Both the position numbers and the translations under genes were made by a program. Below are positions 1 to 8,307 of a stretch of 64,000 bases of DNA, one piece after another. The notes under the pieces are model-generated. The model made no database searches. It was not told the origin of the DNA and saw only the letters and a list, made by a program, of their open reading frames with translations. How positions within the stretch are numbered: position 1 is the stretch's first letter; each line of letters opens with the position of its first letter. The DNA lies in NCBI RefSeq assembly GCF_037154075.1, contig NZ_JBANRJ010000001.1, positions 186,001 through 250,000 on the forward strand, in the 5' to 3' direction. Source of the DNA: Sphingobium aromaticiconvertens. Lineage in GTDB: Bacteria > Pseudomonadota > Alphaproteobacteria > Sphingomonadales > Sphingomonadaceae.

Positions 1-707
1 TCGACCGGCGCGGCGAAGCGGGAATAGAAAAAACCTTCCCCCGTTCGATCCCAGCTCAAGTCGGAGAATTTCACCCAGGCGATCGTCTCGTCGAGCAGCT
101 TGCCGGTACCGACATCCAGCACATGCAGCGTGCGCCAGTCGGTGCCGCCGTCCTGCACCGCATAGAGGAGATGTCGTCCCGTGGGAGATGGCCGCCATTC
201 GGCTAGCGCTGTAGCACCGTCCTTCGCCCAGTCATTGGGGTCAACCAGCAGCCGCTGCTTACCCGTCAACCCTTCGCGCATGAACAGCGGCGTCTGGTTC
301 TGAAGACCGCTATTATAGCCGTAGAAATAGCGGTTCCCCGCCTTGCGCGGGATCGTATAGCGCCCGTAGTCATATAGCGCCTGCATCCGCCTACGCAGCG
401 TCTCGCGCTCCGGCAGGGCGTCCAGATAGGCGCTCGTCACCTTGTTTTCCGCCGTCACCCAGTCACGCACCGCCGGATCGACGCGAACGTCATTTTCCAG
501 CCAGCGATAAGGGTCGGCCACCTTCGTGCCAAAATGATCCTCGACGATGTCCAGGCGCTGGGTGACGGGATAGCGCAGTCTGACCTCCGCAGGGGTGATG
601 AGTGTCGCGTCAGGAGTGACGGCTTCGGGGCTGGCCGTTGCGCAAACCGGACAAAGGGCAAGCGTCGCCAGCGTCAGCAGCGCGAAATGGCTGCGGTCGA
701 AAAACAT
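1..707 (-). CDS. Prolyl oligopeptidase family serine peptidase (S9A), N-terminal part, cut by window edge
   Basis: The minus strand is open from an ATG at 707 to the window start, giving about 235 residues. A hydrophobic signal peptide (residues about 5-25, ending near CATASPEA) predicts export. It is followed by the N-terminal signature of prolyl oligopeptidases: RYPVTQRLDIVEDHFGTKV, then DPYRWLEND, and further on the start of the beta-propeller (RPSPTGRHLLYAVQDGGTDW). These enzymes cleave peptides after proline. The catalytic Ser/Asp/His would lie beyond position 1, so activity cannot be judged. AGGG stands five bases before the ATG. The next gene (L17) is transcribed the same way but is separated by its terminator. 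Confidence 0.85.
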   Translation of the reverse strand, partial: MFFDRSHFALLTLATLALCPVCATASPEAVTPDATLITPAEVRLRYPVTQRLDIVEDHFGTKVADPYRWLENDVRVDPAVRDWVTAENKVTSAYLDALPERETLRRRMQALYDYGRYTIPRKAGNRYFYGYNSGLQNQTPLFMREGLTGKQRLLVDPNDWAKDGATALAEWRPSPTGRHLLYAVQDGGTDWRTLHVLDVGTGKLLDETIAWVKFSDLSWDRTGEGFFYSRFAAPV

Positions 708-855
708 CGGCACCCTCTCTCGACTATCGTCCTGGAGAAGACCCGCTCCGGTCGCATCACACCGGCGGCTCCAGATTTTTGATTACGGCGATTTCCCGGC
801 TGCCGGATGGAAGCATCCCGTTGGAAAATCATCCCAACTATAGCGCAGAGGGCAT

Positions 856-892
856 AAAAAAACAGGCCGTAGCTGGGTTCAGCCACGGCCTG
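856..892 (-). terminator. Rho-independent terminator of the rpsM-rpsK-rpoA-rplQ operon
   Basis: On the minus strand the stem CAGGCCGT/ACGGCCTG (885-892 with 863-870, plus an inner GGCT/AGCT-type extension) is followed at once by seven T (862-856). It lies 46 bases past the L17 stop, as expected for the end of the alpha operon. Confidence 0.85.
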
Positions 893-937
893 CCATCAAT
901 ATTTCTGCGGACCCGCTTTACGGGCGCAACCTGTCGA

Positions 938-1363
938 TCAGGCCGCTTCCAGCTCGTCCTCGTCAGCGTTCTGGACCGGACCCGAATCCTGGCCCTTTGC
1001 CGAAACGTCACGGTCGACCAGCTCGATGATCGCGATCGGCGCGGCGTCCGAAGCGCGGATACCAGCCTTGATGACGCGGGTGTAACCGCCGTTGCGATCC
1101 TTGTAGCGCTCGGCCAGAATCTCGAACAGCTTGATCAACTGCGCGTCGTCCTTCAGGCGCGCGTCGGCCAGACGACGGTTGGACAGGCCACCCTTCTTCG
1201 CCAGCGTGATCAGCTTCTCGACGTAGGGACGCAGTTCCTTCGCCTTGGGCGTGGTGGTGGTGATCTGCTCATGCTTGATGAGCGACGCCGCAAGGTTGCG
1301 CAGCAGGGCGGTACGATGGCCCGATGCGCGCTGAAGCTTACGCTGACCCATTTTATGACGCAT
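938..1363 (-). CDS. rplQ: 50S ribosomal protein L17
   Basis: A 141-residue protein with the L17 signature [17 protein letters not shown] at the N-terminus, followed by the conserved [16 protein letters not shown] block. L17 is a large-subunit protein near the exit tunnel. The first 120 residues are the normal bacterial core; the acidic tail (about residues 120-141, ending [10 protein letters not shown]) is a common alphaproteobacterial extension. It is the last gene of the operon after rpoA and is followed by a strong terminator. Confidence 0.98.
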   Translation of the reverse strand: MRHKMGQRKLQRASGHRTALLRNLAASLIKHEQITTTTPKAKELRPYVEKLITLAKKGGLSNRRLADARLKDDAQLIKLFEILAERYKDRNGGYTRVIKAGIRASDAAPIAIIELVDRDVSAKGQDSGPVQNADEDELEAA

Positions 1364-1452
1364 GATACTATCCTTCGTTCGTTAAGGGGCCGTTTAAGGT
1401 ACCCCAGACCAGGCAGCATTTGAGGGGTGCCGCTCAAATCCCCATAAGGAAC

Positions 1453-1477
1453 CGGGTCAGGGCTGGACCCTGACCCG
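1453..1477. other. Perfect 10-bp hairpin between rpoA and rplQ
   Basis: CGGGTCAGGG (1453-1462) and CCCTGACCCG (1468-1477) form a perfect 10-bp stem with a five-base loop. It sits just past the rpoA stop, in the 121-base gap before rplQ. The T-run lies on the plus-strand side (1482-1486), so for the minus-strand operon this looks like a processing or stability hairpin rather than a terminator. Confidence 0.55.
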
Positions 1478-1484
1478 AACCTTT

Positions 1485-2549
1485 TTAACCCAGCAGCTCT
1501 TGTTCGAGCTTCTTGGCCATTTCCTCGATATTCTCCGGCGGCCAGCCAGGGATGTCCATGCCCAGGCGCAGACCCATGGACGAGAGCACTTCCTTGATCT
1601 CGTTCAGCGACTTGCGGCCGAAATTCGGGGTACGGAGCATCTCGGCCTCGGTCTTCTGGACCAGGTCGCCGATGTAGATGATGTTATCGTTCTTGAGGCA
1701 GTTGGCCGAGCGAACCGACAGTTCCAGTTCGTCCACCTTCTTGAGCAGATAGCGGTTGATCTGGTTCGTGTCGCTCTCGCCTTCCGAAGCCGAAGCAACG
1801 GCATGACCACCCGACGACGGCGCGGCGCTGGGCAGCGCGTCCTCGAAGTGAACGAACAACTGGAGCTGGTCCTGCAGAATGCGAGCGGCATAGGCCACCG
1901 CGTCTTCCGGCGTGACGGTGCCATCGGTCTCAACGGTCAGCGACAGCTTGTCGAAGTCCAGTTCCTGGCCGACGCGGGTGTTGTCCACCTTATACGCCAC
2001 CTGACGAACAGGCGAGTAGAGCGCGTCGATCGGAATCAGGCCGATCGGCGCATCCGCCGGACGGTTGGCGACGGCCGGAACATAACCCTTACCGATGTCG
2101 GCAGTCAGTTCCATGTTGAGCGTCGCGCCCTGATCGAGATGGCAGATGATGAGATCGGGGTTCATCACCTCGATATCGCCAACAACGGCAATGTCGCCAG
2201 CCTTCACCACGGCCGGGCCGGTGGCAGAGAGCTGAAGCCGCTTGGGGCCTTCGCCTTCCATCTTCAGCGCGACCTGCTTGATGTTGAGGACGATGTCGGT
2301 CACGTCCTCACGCACACCGGCAAGGCTGGAGAATTCGTGCAGCACATTCTCGATCTTGATCGAGGTGACCGCCGCGCCCTGGAGCGAGGAAAGAAGAACC
2401 CGGCGCAGCGCGTTGCCCAGCGTCAGGCCGAAGCCGCGCTCGAGCGGCTCAGCAACGAAGGTCGCCTTGCGCTTGCCATCGCCCGACGACTTGATGTCGA
2501 GGACGCTGGGCTTCTTCAATTCCTGCCAGTTCTTCATGTTGACAGTCAT
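1485..2549 (-). CDS. rpoA: DNA-directed RNA polymerase subunit alpha
   Basis: A 354-residue RpoA. The N-terminal dimerisation domain (about 20-240) shows [22 protein letters not shown] and the GYVPA block. A linker around 240-265 leads to the C-terminal domain (about 265-335) with [15 protein letters not shown] and [18 protein letters not shown], the DNA- and activator-binding surface. Length is slightly above the usual 330-340 because of the linker and the [18 protein letters not shown] tail. It lies between rpsK and rplQ in the conserved order. Confidence 0.98.
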   Translation of the reverse strand: MTVNMKNWQELKKPSVLDIKSSGDGKRKATFVAEPLERGFGLTLGNALRRVLLSSLQGAAVTSIKIENVLHEFSSLAGVREDVTDIVLNIKQVALKMEGEGPKRLQLSATGPAVVKAGDIAVVGDIEVMNPDLIICHLDQGATLNMELTADIGKGYVPAVANRPADAPIGLIPIDALYSPVRQVAYKVDNTRVGQELDFDKLSLTVETDGTVTPEDAVAYAARILQDQLQLFVHFEDALPSAAPSSGGHAVASASEGESDTNQINRYLLKKVDELELSVRSANCLKNDNIIYIGDLVQKTEAEMLRTPNFGRKSLNEIKEVLSSMGLRLGMDIPGWPPENIEEMAKKLEQELLG

Positions 2550-2662
2550 GTAATTCCCCTGGGGATGTGGTCGGATCGTCTGTTGGAACCTTCAGACTGA
2601 TCCGGCCGATGCAGATTGGAAACGGGCGACGCGTCCGTCGCCCGCCAGTTCAAGCGATAGCC

Positions 2663-3052
2663 TTAAACGCGGCGACGCTTGGAAGGACGCACGCCATTGT
2701 GCGGGATCGGCGTCACGTCACGGATCGACGTGATGTGGAAGCCAACCGCCTGAAGCGCGCGCAGAGCCGATTCACGGCCCGAGCCGGGGCCCTTCACTTC
2801 GACTTCCAGCGTCCGAACGCCATGTTCGGATGCCTTGCGGCCCGCATCTTCCGCACAAACCTGCGCGGCATAGGGGGTCGACTTACGGCTGCCCTTGAAG
2901 CCCATCATGCCCGCCGAGGACCATGAAATGGTGTTGCCCTGGGCGTCCGTGATGGTGATCATCGTGTTGTTGAAGCTGGCGTTCACATGCGCGACGCCTG
3001 CCGAGATGTTCTTGCGCTCGCGCCGCTTAATGCGCTGAGGTTCCCGTGCCAT
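2663..3052 (-). CDS. rpsK: 30S ribosomal protein S11
   Basis: A 129-residue S11 with the family core: [32 protein letters not shown] and the C-terminal [20 protein letters not shown] (in two parts). S11 sits on the small-subunit platform and contacts the 3' end region of 16S rRNA. It lies 78 bases after rpsM and 113 bases before rpoA. Confidence 0.98.
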   Translation of the reverse strand: MAREPQRIKRRERKNISAGVAHVNASFNNTMITITDAQGNTISWSSAGMMGFKGSRKSTPYAAQVCAEDAGRKASEHGVRTLEVEVKGPGSGRESALRALQAVGFHITSIRDVTPIPHNGVRPSKRRRV

Positions 3053-3130
3053 TTGCTCTATCCTACTGAAATCGTTGCTGCGGGAGGTGTCTCATAGGAT
3101 GAGAAGCGCCTCCGGCGGAGAAGAAGTGGA

Positions 3131-3499
3131 TTACTTCTTCTTGCCTGCGATTGCCTTCGCCTTGCCCTTGCGGGTGCGCGCATTGGTATGCGTGCGCTGA
3201 CCACGAACCGGCAGGCCCTTACGGTGACGCAGGCCGCGATAGCAGGCCAGATCCATCAACCGCTTGATGTTCATCGCGGTGTTCCGGCGCAGATCGCCTT
3301 CGACCGTCAGGTCGGCGTCGATCGTTTCACGGATCTGAAGGACTTCGGCGTCCGACAGGTCCTGAACGCGGCGGCTGTGGTCGATGCCCAGCTTGGTGGC
3401 GATATCAACGGCAGTCTTGCGACCGATGCCGTGGATGTAGGTGAGCGCGATGATCACGCGCTTGTTGGTCGGGATGTTGACACCCGCAATACGAGCCAT
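3131..3499 (-). CDS. rpsM: 30S ribosomal protein S13
   Basis: A 122-residue S13: start [15 protein letters not shown], helix-two-turn-helix motif around [10 protein letters not shown], and a basic tail with [20 protein letters not shown]. It binds the head of the 30S subunit and contacts P-site tRNA. It is the first gene of the alpha operon seen here; the promoter probably lies in 3500-3800. Confidence 0.98.
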   Translation of the reverse strand: MARIAGVNIPTNKRVIIALTYIHGIGRKTAVDIATKLGIDHSRRVQDLSDAEVLQIRETIDADLTVEGDLRRNTAMNIKRLMDLACYRGLRHRKGLPVRGQRTHTNARTRKGKAKAIAGKKK

Positions 3500-3804
3500 T
3501 GTACCTAATTCTCCTGCTCCACGGGGCGGTGGCGCCGTCCCATCTCAAAGCGTCAGGTCGGATCGTTGAAATCCGACAATCTCATACCCCCCAAGACGCA
3601 AAAAAGACGGCCAGCGCCAAAGCACTGCCGCTACCAAGCGTGTCGGGATGCAAGGCCCATACCGATTCGGGGTCAAACTGTCAACCGGACAAGGCTTTCT
3701 GGCAGCACCCATTCCCCGCCAGATCGCCAGATCCGATCCTCCAATCTGGCCACTTCATCCTTTTGTGGTTGAAGCCGGGTCCAGCACTGGGGCATGGAGC
3801 GTCG
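3500..3804. other. Intergenic stretch between rpsM and a divergent lipoprotein gene
   Basis: A 305-base divergent spacer. It should contain promoters for the ribosomal operon (minus) and the lipoprotein gene (plus), but I cannot place -35/-10 boxes with confidence. Open frames crossing it lack coding character; no RNA gene or repeat was seen. Confidence 0.5.
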
Positions 3805-4359
3805 ATGCGCAACGCGACCTCCCTGATTTTCACCCTCATCCCCATGGCCTTGCTGGGCGCCTGCGTCGCCCCTTCGGAGCGAACACCGCCCCCGGCACCA
3901 CGCCCGGCTCCCGCCACGCCCACACCCACACCCACACCCACGCCGCCAGCCTCCCCAGCGCCTGCGAGCACCGAATGGCAATATCGTCCGGCGACGGCGG
4001 GGGACTGGACATATCGGACCGAGGGCGCTGGATCGGCCGCCCTGTTCCGCACAGCCAGTGACCCTGCAATGCTGTCCATCCGCTGCGACCAAGCGAGCCA
4101 TCGGATCAGCGTCGCACGCACGGGCGCTGGCAGCGGCCCCATGACGATCCGCACCAGCTATGGCGCGGTGAACTGGCCCGCCTCCACCACCGCAGGCGCA
4201 ACGGCGCAGACGATCGCCACGCGCGCCGCGAACGATAGCGTGCTGGACCAGATCGCCTATAGCCGTGGCCGGTTCGGCGTGGATGTGCAGGGCCTGCCCC
4301 CCTTGATCCTGCCCGCCTGGGCGGAAGTCGCACGCGTGGTCGAGGATTGCCGGGGCTGA
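3805..4359 (+). CDS. Hypothetical lipoprotein with Pro/Thr-rich linker
   Basis: A 184-residue protein starting MRNATSLIF. The signal peptide ends in the lipobox LLGAC with Cys20 as lipidation site. Residues about 25-55 are a Pro/Thr/Ala linker containing a (Thr-Pro)n run encoded by a CCCACA repeat around 3918-3945, which is slip-prone. The globular part (about 60-184) begins EWQYRPATAGDWTYR and has a pair of cysteines (IRCDQ, VEDCRG). The frame is open well upstream, but this ATG is chosen because it gives a proper signal peptide. I do not recognise the family. Confidence 0.75.
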   Translation: MRNATSLIFTLIPMALLGACVAPSERTPPPAPRPAPATPTPTPTPTPPASPAPASTEWQYRPATAGDWTYRTEGAGSAALFRTASDPAMLSIRCDQASHRISVARTGAGSGPMTIRTSYGAVNWPASTTAGATAQTIATRAANDSVLDQIAYSRGRFGVDVQGLPPLILPAWAEVARVVEDCRG

Positions 4360-4501
4360 CCCTGTCGGCAGAACCGCTGTTTTTCCAAGGTTTTCCAGAA
4401 ACGACGCAGCGGGGAAATTCCGGCGCGAACGGCGAAGTATGATTCCAAAAAAGAATAATACAAGACTTGATCCTGCCAGCGGAATGATTCACTCTCCATC
4501 T

Positions 4502-4537
4502 CGTGGCCGATCGAGGACACATTTGAAGTCGGCCACG
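4502..4537 (+). other. Hairpin upstream of the tiny reading frame
   Basis: CGTGGCCGA (4502-4510) pairs with TCGGCCACG (4529-4537), a perfect 9-bp stem with an 18-base loop. It ends 17 bases before the extended Shine-Dalgarno sequence at 4555, so it may form part of a structured leader. Confidence 0.5.
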
Positions 4538-4554
4538 CGGGCTTCAACTAGCGA

Positions 4555-4567
4555 AAGGAGGTGATCC
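4555..4567 (+). promoter_or_regulatory. Extended Shine-Dalgarno sequence fully complementary to the 16S rRNA 3' end
   Basis: AAGGAGGTGATCC is the exact 13-base reverse complement of the usual bacterial 16S rRNA end (GGATCACCTCCTT). Normal sites match 4-7 bases. It is followed after one base by ATG at 4569. That spacing from the end of the match is short, but the AGGAGG core is 8-9 bases from the ATG, which is ideal. Confidence 0.6.
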
Positions 4568-4568
4568 G

Positions 4569-4625
4569 ATGTCTCATGGTTCAGCAATGGGGTCGGTCAA
4601 GTCCAATCGGGAAACGCGCCGCTGA
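4569..4625 (+). CDS. Candidate 18-residue peptide behind an extended Shine-Dalgarno
   Basis: ATG at 4569 opens a frame of 18 codons ending TGA at 4623-4625: MSHGSAMGSVKSNRETRR, a small basic peptide with no membrane segment. The ribosome binding site is the strongest in the window, which is the main support. No downstream gene is close on the same strand, so an ordinary attenuator role is not evident. It could also be a decoy site or part of a non-coding RNA. Confidence 0.4.
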   Translation: MSHGSAMGSVKSNRETRR

Positions 4626-4845
4626 GCGACGCCACAGCGTCGATCCTTTCATCACTGACGATCCACCAGGCCTGACCGTCTGGTTGCACACGCCCTTGCT
4701 GGCGAGATGATCCGTCATCGGCGAAGGATAGCGCGAACCACGTTCCCCTGGGCGGCACTTCCGGCCGCTGACCATGCACATGATGGGCCGTCGGGCATCG
4801 ACCCGGCGGCCCCTCTCATGCTTTTGGAACGGGGGCGATAGCCAG

Positions 4846-5169
4846 TTAGGCGGAACGGGGACCAAGCAAGATAATCGCCGCCCCGGCCAAGGAGACAATG
4901 GCGCCGCACACATCCCATCGGTCGGGCCGCACCCCCTCTATGATCCAGAGCCAGACGATTGCGGCCGTGATATAGACGCCGCCGTAAGCGGCATAGGCCC
5001 GTCCCGCCTGATCAGTATCCACAAGGGTCAGAAGCCAGCCGAACAGCGCCAAAGACATCATGCCTGGCACCAGCCACCAGATGGACTTGCCCATCTTCAG
5101 CCACGCCCAAAAGGCGAAGCAGCCTGCAATCTCCGCAAGCGCGGCACCGATATAAGCAAGGGCAGTCAT
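4846..5169 (-). CDS. YnfA family (UPF0060) small membrane protein
   Basis: A 107-residue protein with four predicted membrane helices (about 3-25, 32-50, 60-78, 85-104). Its sequence is typical of Ynf[17 protein letters not shown] at the first helix, [14 protein letters not shown] in the third, [14 protein letters not shown] before the fourth. YnfA proteins resemble small multidrug resistance transporters and have been linked to drug export in some species. It is separated by 117 bases from the envC-like gene upstream on the same strand and is probably independent. Confidence 0.88.
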   Translation of the reverse strand: MTALAYIGAALAEIAGCFAFWAWLKMGKSIWWLVPGMMSLALFGWLLTLVDTDQAGRAYAAYGGVYITAAIVWLWIIEGVRPDRWDVCGAIVSLAGAAIILLGPRSA

Positions 5170-5286
5170 AGGAGCGCTGTCTCAGTTCATGCCTTCGCCT
5201 GCAAGTGGTGGCGTGTCGCCGGGCGCTTTCTTGTGCCGCCGTTAAGGGCATGAGGCGACCGGGAGGGGTGGATCTAAGCCATTCCC

Positions 5287-6549
5287 CTACCCCAGCCCCA
5301 CCAGCGGCACGATGTCGATCGGGCGGCCATTGCGGCGCAGTTCGATGGTGATGGTTGGGCGACCCGACCCGGCGATGCCGACGGGATCGCCCTGACGCAC
5401 CGTCTCACCCACATTCACGGACAGGCGATGCAGGCCGGTGAGCAAGGTTGTCCAACCCTGACCATGGTCGATGATGAGGATCTGGCCATAGCCGCGATAG
5501 GGGCCGGCAAAGGCGATGCGGCCAGCCGTCGGCGCAACCAGTTGCGCGCTGGGCTGGGTGGCAAGCGTCAGGCCACGTGAGCGCACGCCGCTGGTCGACA
5601 CCTCGCCCATGCCGGTCACAAGCTGGCCGACGACAGGCAGGCGATAGGGCGGCGGACCGCTGGCAGCGGTCGCGCGCTCAGGCGTCTCGCCACCAGAAAT
5701 CACGCCGGCCTGATCGGGCCGCGCTGGGCGCAGGATCGGGCCTGAGAGGGCAGCAAGCCGGTCGCGCAAATCACCCGCCGACTCCAGTTGGTCCATCAGG
5801 TCGACAATATCCCGCGCCCGTTCGCCCAGCGCCACAGCGCGATCCTCCTCCAGCCCCGCGTCGGAACGCAGCGCCTGCGCGGCGACACGCTTGCGTGCCT
5901 CCAACGCGCGCAGATCGGACTGGCGCTGGGTCAGCTTCATGCGACTGTCGGTCAGCGCGTCGGCGGCCTGCTGCGCGGTGGCGCGCAGCGCCCGGCTGCG
6001 ATCCAGTTCGGCGCGCAGTCCCGCCGTGCGCTCCCGAATCACAGGCAGCACCGCGCCAAGCACCGCCCGCATATGCACCGCATCGGTCATGGAACCGGGC
6101 TGGACCAGCGCCAGCGCCAGTGGCCGTCGCGCCATCATCTGAAGCGCGGCGGTCAGCTTCACGACCGGCTCCTGCCGCTCGGCCAGCCGCACCGCCTGCG
6201 CGCGCTGAAGCCGGGCAATGATGGCAAGGCGCGCCTGCGCCATCTGAATGTCGGCCTCGGCCTCCTGAATACGCGCAGCCATCGCGGCGGCATGACGGCG
6301 GGCGCGTTCGGCGTCTTCGCGCGCCTGCCCCGCCTGTTGATCGAGGCGCTGCGATCGGTCGCGCGCATCCTCCGCCTGTTGCCGTGCAGCCTTGAGCGCG
6401 GACTGCTCCTGTTGCAGACTGGTTCGGCCAAGGCCCTGAAGCACGATATCCTGTGCCCCCGCCCCCACCGTGACAAGGCCGATCGCGACCGCACCGGTCA
6501 TCCAGACCAGCATAAGCCGCCGTGCCCGTTGATTGCCCCCACCCCACAT
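5287..6549 (-). CDS. envC: EnvC-like murein hydrolase activator (coiled coil plus degenerate M23/LytM domain)
   Basis: 420 residues from an ATG at 6549, chosen because AAGGA stands seven bases upstream and it clears the rlmH stop; an upstream ATG at 6585 would overlap rlmH. After a signal anchor (MLVWMTGAVAIGLVTVGAGA) comes a long Ala/Arg/Gln-rich coiled coil (about 35-250), then a C-terminal LytM domain (about 320-420: APTAGRIAFAGPYRGYGQIL, IDHGQGWTTLLTGLHRL). The zinc ligands of active M23 peptidases are not all present, as in EnvC, which activates amidases at the septum rather than cutting murein itself. Confidence 0.85.
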   Translation of the reverse strand: MWGGGNQRARRLMLVWMTGAVAIGLVTVGAGAQDIVLQGLGRTSLQQEQSALKAARQQAEDARDRSQRLDQQAGQAREDAERARRHAAAMAARIQEAEADIQMAQARLAIIARLQRAQAVRLAERQEPVVKLTAALQMMARRPLALALVQPGSMTDAVHMRAVLGAVLPVIRERTAGLRAELDRSRALRATAQQAADALTDSRMKLTQRQSDLRALEARKRVAAQALRSDAGLEEDRAVALGERARDIVDLMDQLESAGDLRDRLAALSGPILRPARPDQAGVISGGETPERATAASGPPPYRLPVVGQLVTGMGEVSTSGVRSRGLTLATQPSAQLVAPTAGRIAFAGPYRGYGQILIIDHGQGWTTLLTGLHRLSVNVGETVRQGDPVGIAGSGRPTITIELRRNGRPIDIVPLVGLG

Positions 6550-6553
6550 GGGG

Positions 6554-6976
6554 CTATCCTTCGCGATGATAGGGGTGATTGGCAAGGATACTTGTCGCCC
6601 GCCACAATTGTTCGGCCAGCATGGCGCGGGCCATCATGTGCGGCCAGGTCATCCCGCCAAAGGCGATCAGCAGATCAGCGCCCGCGCGTTCCGCATCACC
6701 AAAACCGTCCGCCGCACCGATCAGGAAGCGGCATTCGCGTGTACCCGCGTCGCGCCACCCCTCGATCCGCCGGGCAAACTCCATCGAGGAGAGCTGACGC
6801 CCCTTTTCGTCCAGCATGACGATGACAGTGCCCGCAGATACAGGCGGCAGCTTGCCACCCCGATCGGGGAGTTCGGTAATTTTATGCGGCAAGGTCAGCC
6901 GCTTCACATAGCGATCGACCAGTTCACCTTCCGGCGAGCGCCCGATCTTGCCGCGCGCAATGATGTGGAGGAGCAT
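6554..6976 (-). CDS. rlmH: 23S rRNA (pseudouridine1915-N3)-methyltransferase RlmH
   Basis: A 140-residue SPOUT methyltransferase. Conserved blocks: MLLHIIARGKIG at the start, MLDEKGRQLSSMEFA in the middle, FLIGAADGFG (SAM-binding knot) and LAFGGMTWPHMMARAMLAEQ (in parts) near the end. The family ends in a short C-terminal tail with an aromatic residue (here NHPYHREG). It methylates pseudouridine 1915 in helix 69 of 23S rRNA. It lies between rsfS and envC in a common alphaproteobacterial order; a dispersed repeat begins ten bases upstream of its start. Confidence 0.95.
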   Translation of the reverse strand: MLLHIIARGKIGRSPEGELVDRYVKRLTLPHKITELPDRGGKLPPVSAGTVIVMLDEKGRQLSSMEFARRIEGWRDAGTRECRFLIGAADGFGDAERAGADLLIAFGGMTWPHMMARAMLAEQLWRATSILANHPYHREG

Positions 6977-6985
6977 GACCTGACC

Positions 6986-7092
6986 CTAGAGCAAAATCCG
7001 ATCCGATTGCATCGGCTCGGCTGCTCTAGTCTTTTGATTTTCCGCGTTTTCCGAGCCAGCAGGTGATTCCACCTGCTTGGAAAACGCTCCAG
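6986..7092. repeat. Dispersed palindromic intergenic repeat, copy 1
   Basis: A 107-bp unit with near-inverted ends (CTAGAGC at 6986, GCTCCAG at 7086-7092). Inside are CCGATCCGATTGCATCGG (a hairpin) and GCAGGTGATTCCACCTGC (7059-7076, a hairpin with one mismatch). An almost identical unit lies at 24347-24454. The organisation resembles REP/RIME-type intergenic mosaic elements of alphaproteobacteria. It lies between rsfS and rlmH and would fold strongly in their common transcript. Confidence 0.85.
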
Positions 7093-7128
7093 GGTACAAA
7101 GGACAGATATTCTCCGCCCGGACTGCGT

Positions 7129-7518
7129 TCAGGCCGTGCCCGCCGCCGGCGTGTCGACGAAGCCCCACATCCGTTCCAGATTGTAGAAGCTGCGCACCTC
7201 CGGCTTGAACAGATGGACGATCACGTCGCCCGCATCGATCAGCACCCAGTCGGCAACCGGCAGGCCTTCAACGCGGACGGGACGCCCGGTCGTCTGCTTG
7301 ACGCGTTCGGCCAGATGCTGGGCGATCGCCGCGACCTGACGCGACGAACGACCGCTCGCGATCACCATATAATCGGCGATGCTGCTCTTGCCTTCCAGGG
7401 GGATGGAGATGGTTTCCTGCGCCTGATCGTCGTCGAGCGACTGAAGGACAAGCGCATGCAGGGCGGCCACACTATCGGCGCCATGCGCCGCATCGTTGGC
7501 AGGTTGGGGTCTGGTCAA
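7129..7518 (-). CDS. rsfS: Ribosome silencing factor RsfS
   Basis: 129 residues; family motifs are LHALVLQSLDDDQAQE, SSIADYMVIASGRSSRQVAA and VEGLPVADWVLIDAGDVIVH (in parts), ending FKPEVRSFYNLERMWG. RsfS binds L14 and blocks subunit joining in starvation. It lies 12 bases after nadD, so the two are probably cotranscribed, as in many bacteria. Confidence 0.96.
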   Translation of the reverse strand: MTRPQPANDAAHGADSVAALHALVLQSLDDDQAQETISIPLEGKSSIADYMVIASGRSSRQVAAIAQHLAERVKQTTGRPVRVEGLPVADWVLIDAGDVIVHLFKPEVRSFYNLERMWGFVDTPAAGTA

Positions 7519-7530
7519 AAAAGCTCCATT

Positions 7531-8160
7531 CTAGACGATCAGCCGACGCGTGAGCGGGTCGCGCACACGTGCAAATTCATATTCGCGATGCCAGAGGGGG
7601 TCAGCCTGCCGGAGCAGGGTTGCCGATCTTGGATCAGGGCGAAAGCGCATAAGCACGAGCGCCGGCGGTCTCCAATTCGTCCAGTCTGCACTCTGGCGCG
7701 CGGGCCGGACGAAGCGCCGTAGCCAACCCGTAGCCACGGAACCACGAGCATCCCTATCATAGCCCGGCCGGGCGATTACGGCAATGGGCATTCGCCGGGC
7801 AATCCCCCGCCAGTCCCGCCACTCGCTAAACTGGGCCAGATTGTCCCCGCCCATCAACCAGATGAAGCGGTTGCGGGGAAAGCGCTGGACTAGTGCGCGC
7901 AGCGTATCAGCAGTATAGCGGGTACCCAACACGGCCTCTATCGCGCTGGCACGAATCGGGGCGCCGCGCGCGATTTTCTGCGCCCGTGCCAATCGTGCGC
8001 GGAGCGGCGCCATGCCCGCCCTGGGCTTGAGCGGATTGCCCGGCGACACCAGCCACCACACCTCATCCAATCCAAGCGCTTGCGCCGCGAACAGGGATAT
8101 GGCCCTGTGCCCCCCATGCGCGGGATTGAACGATCCGCCCAGCAGTCCGATACGCTTCAT
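7531..8160 (-). CDS. nadD: Nicotinate-nucleotide adenylyltransferase
   Basis: 209 residues from the ATG at 8160 (GGA seven bases upstream). An in-frame extension to 8238 is possible but lacks family similarity. The N-terminus carries the nucleotidyltransferase signature RIGLLGGSFNPAHGGH, with the HxGH-type motif at HGGH. LMGGDNLAQF lies in the middle, and the C-terminal part has the usual ISST-like region replaced by RSATLLRQADPLW. It makes NaAD in NAD synthesis. Confidence 0.93.
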   Translation of the reverse strand: MKRIGLLGGSFNPAHGGHRAISLFAAQALGLDEVWWLVSPGNPLKPRAGMAPLRARLARAQKIARGAPIRASAIEAVLGTRYTADTLRALVQRFPRNRFIWLMGGDNLAQFSEWRDWRGIARRMPIAVIARPGYDRDARGSVATGWLRRFVRPARQSADWTNWRPPALVLMRFRPDPRSATLLRQADPLWHREYEFARVRDPLTRRLIV

Positions 8161-8307
8161 GAGATATCCGATGACAGGGAAAGCGGCCCAAGACAATAAG
8201 CGGGCAATGATGTGCCCTGCCATTAACCCGACGCTCATCGAGCCTGTATGATATTGGTAGAGTGCAACTTTTGCTTCGCCAGAGAAACCGTCTATATTGC
8301 GCCTTCC

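Larger units (their letters stand above)
4360..4845. other. Long intergenic stretch holding a hairpin and a tiny reading frame
   Basis: 486 bases between the lipoprotein gene and the YnfA-like gene (which reads towards it). It contains a 9-bp stem (4502-4510 with 4529-4537), a perfect anti-Shine-Dalgarno match (4555-4567) and an 18-codon frame (4569-4625). From 4626 to 4845 both strands hold only short frames with mixed codon use, and I see no convincing gene. The strength of the translation signal makes an RNA or leader function plausible, but no known RNA family was recognised. Confidence 0.45.

Noticed and set aside
1500..2600. Long plus-strand open frame opposite rpoA
   Set aside because: It is the mirror of the GC-rich rpoA codons. 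The same applies to long antisense frames over gltB, ctpA, mgtE, phaC and GH115.
3915..3950. Tandem CCCACA-type repeat
   Set aside because: It encodes the Thr-Pro linker of a lipoprotein in frame; a coding low-complexity run, not a CRISPR or mobile repeat.
4597..4779. 60-codon minus-strand frame (GTG start) with fairly protein-like sequence (GTWFALSFADDG, WWIVSDERIDAV)
   Set aside because: No ribosome site, mixed third-position use, and it overlaps the strong plus-strand translation signal. Could still be real; a conservation search would decide.
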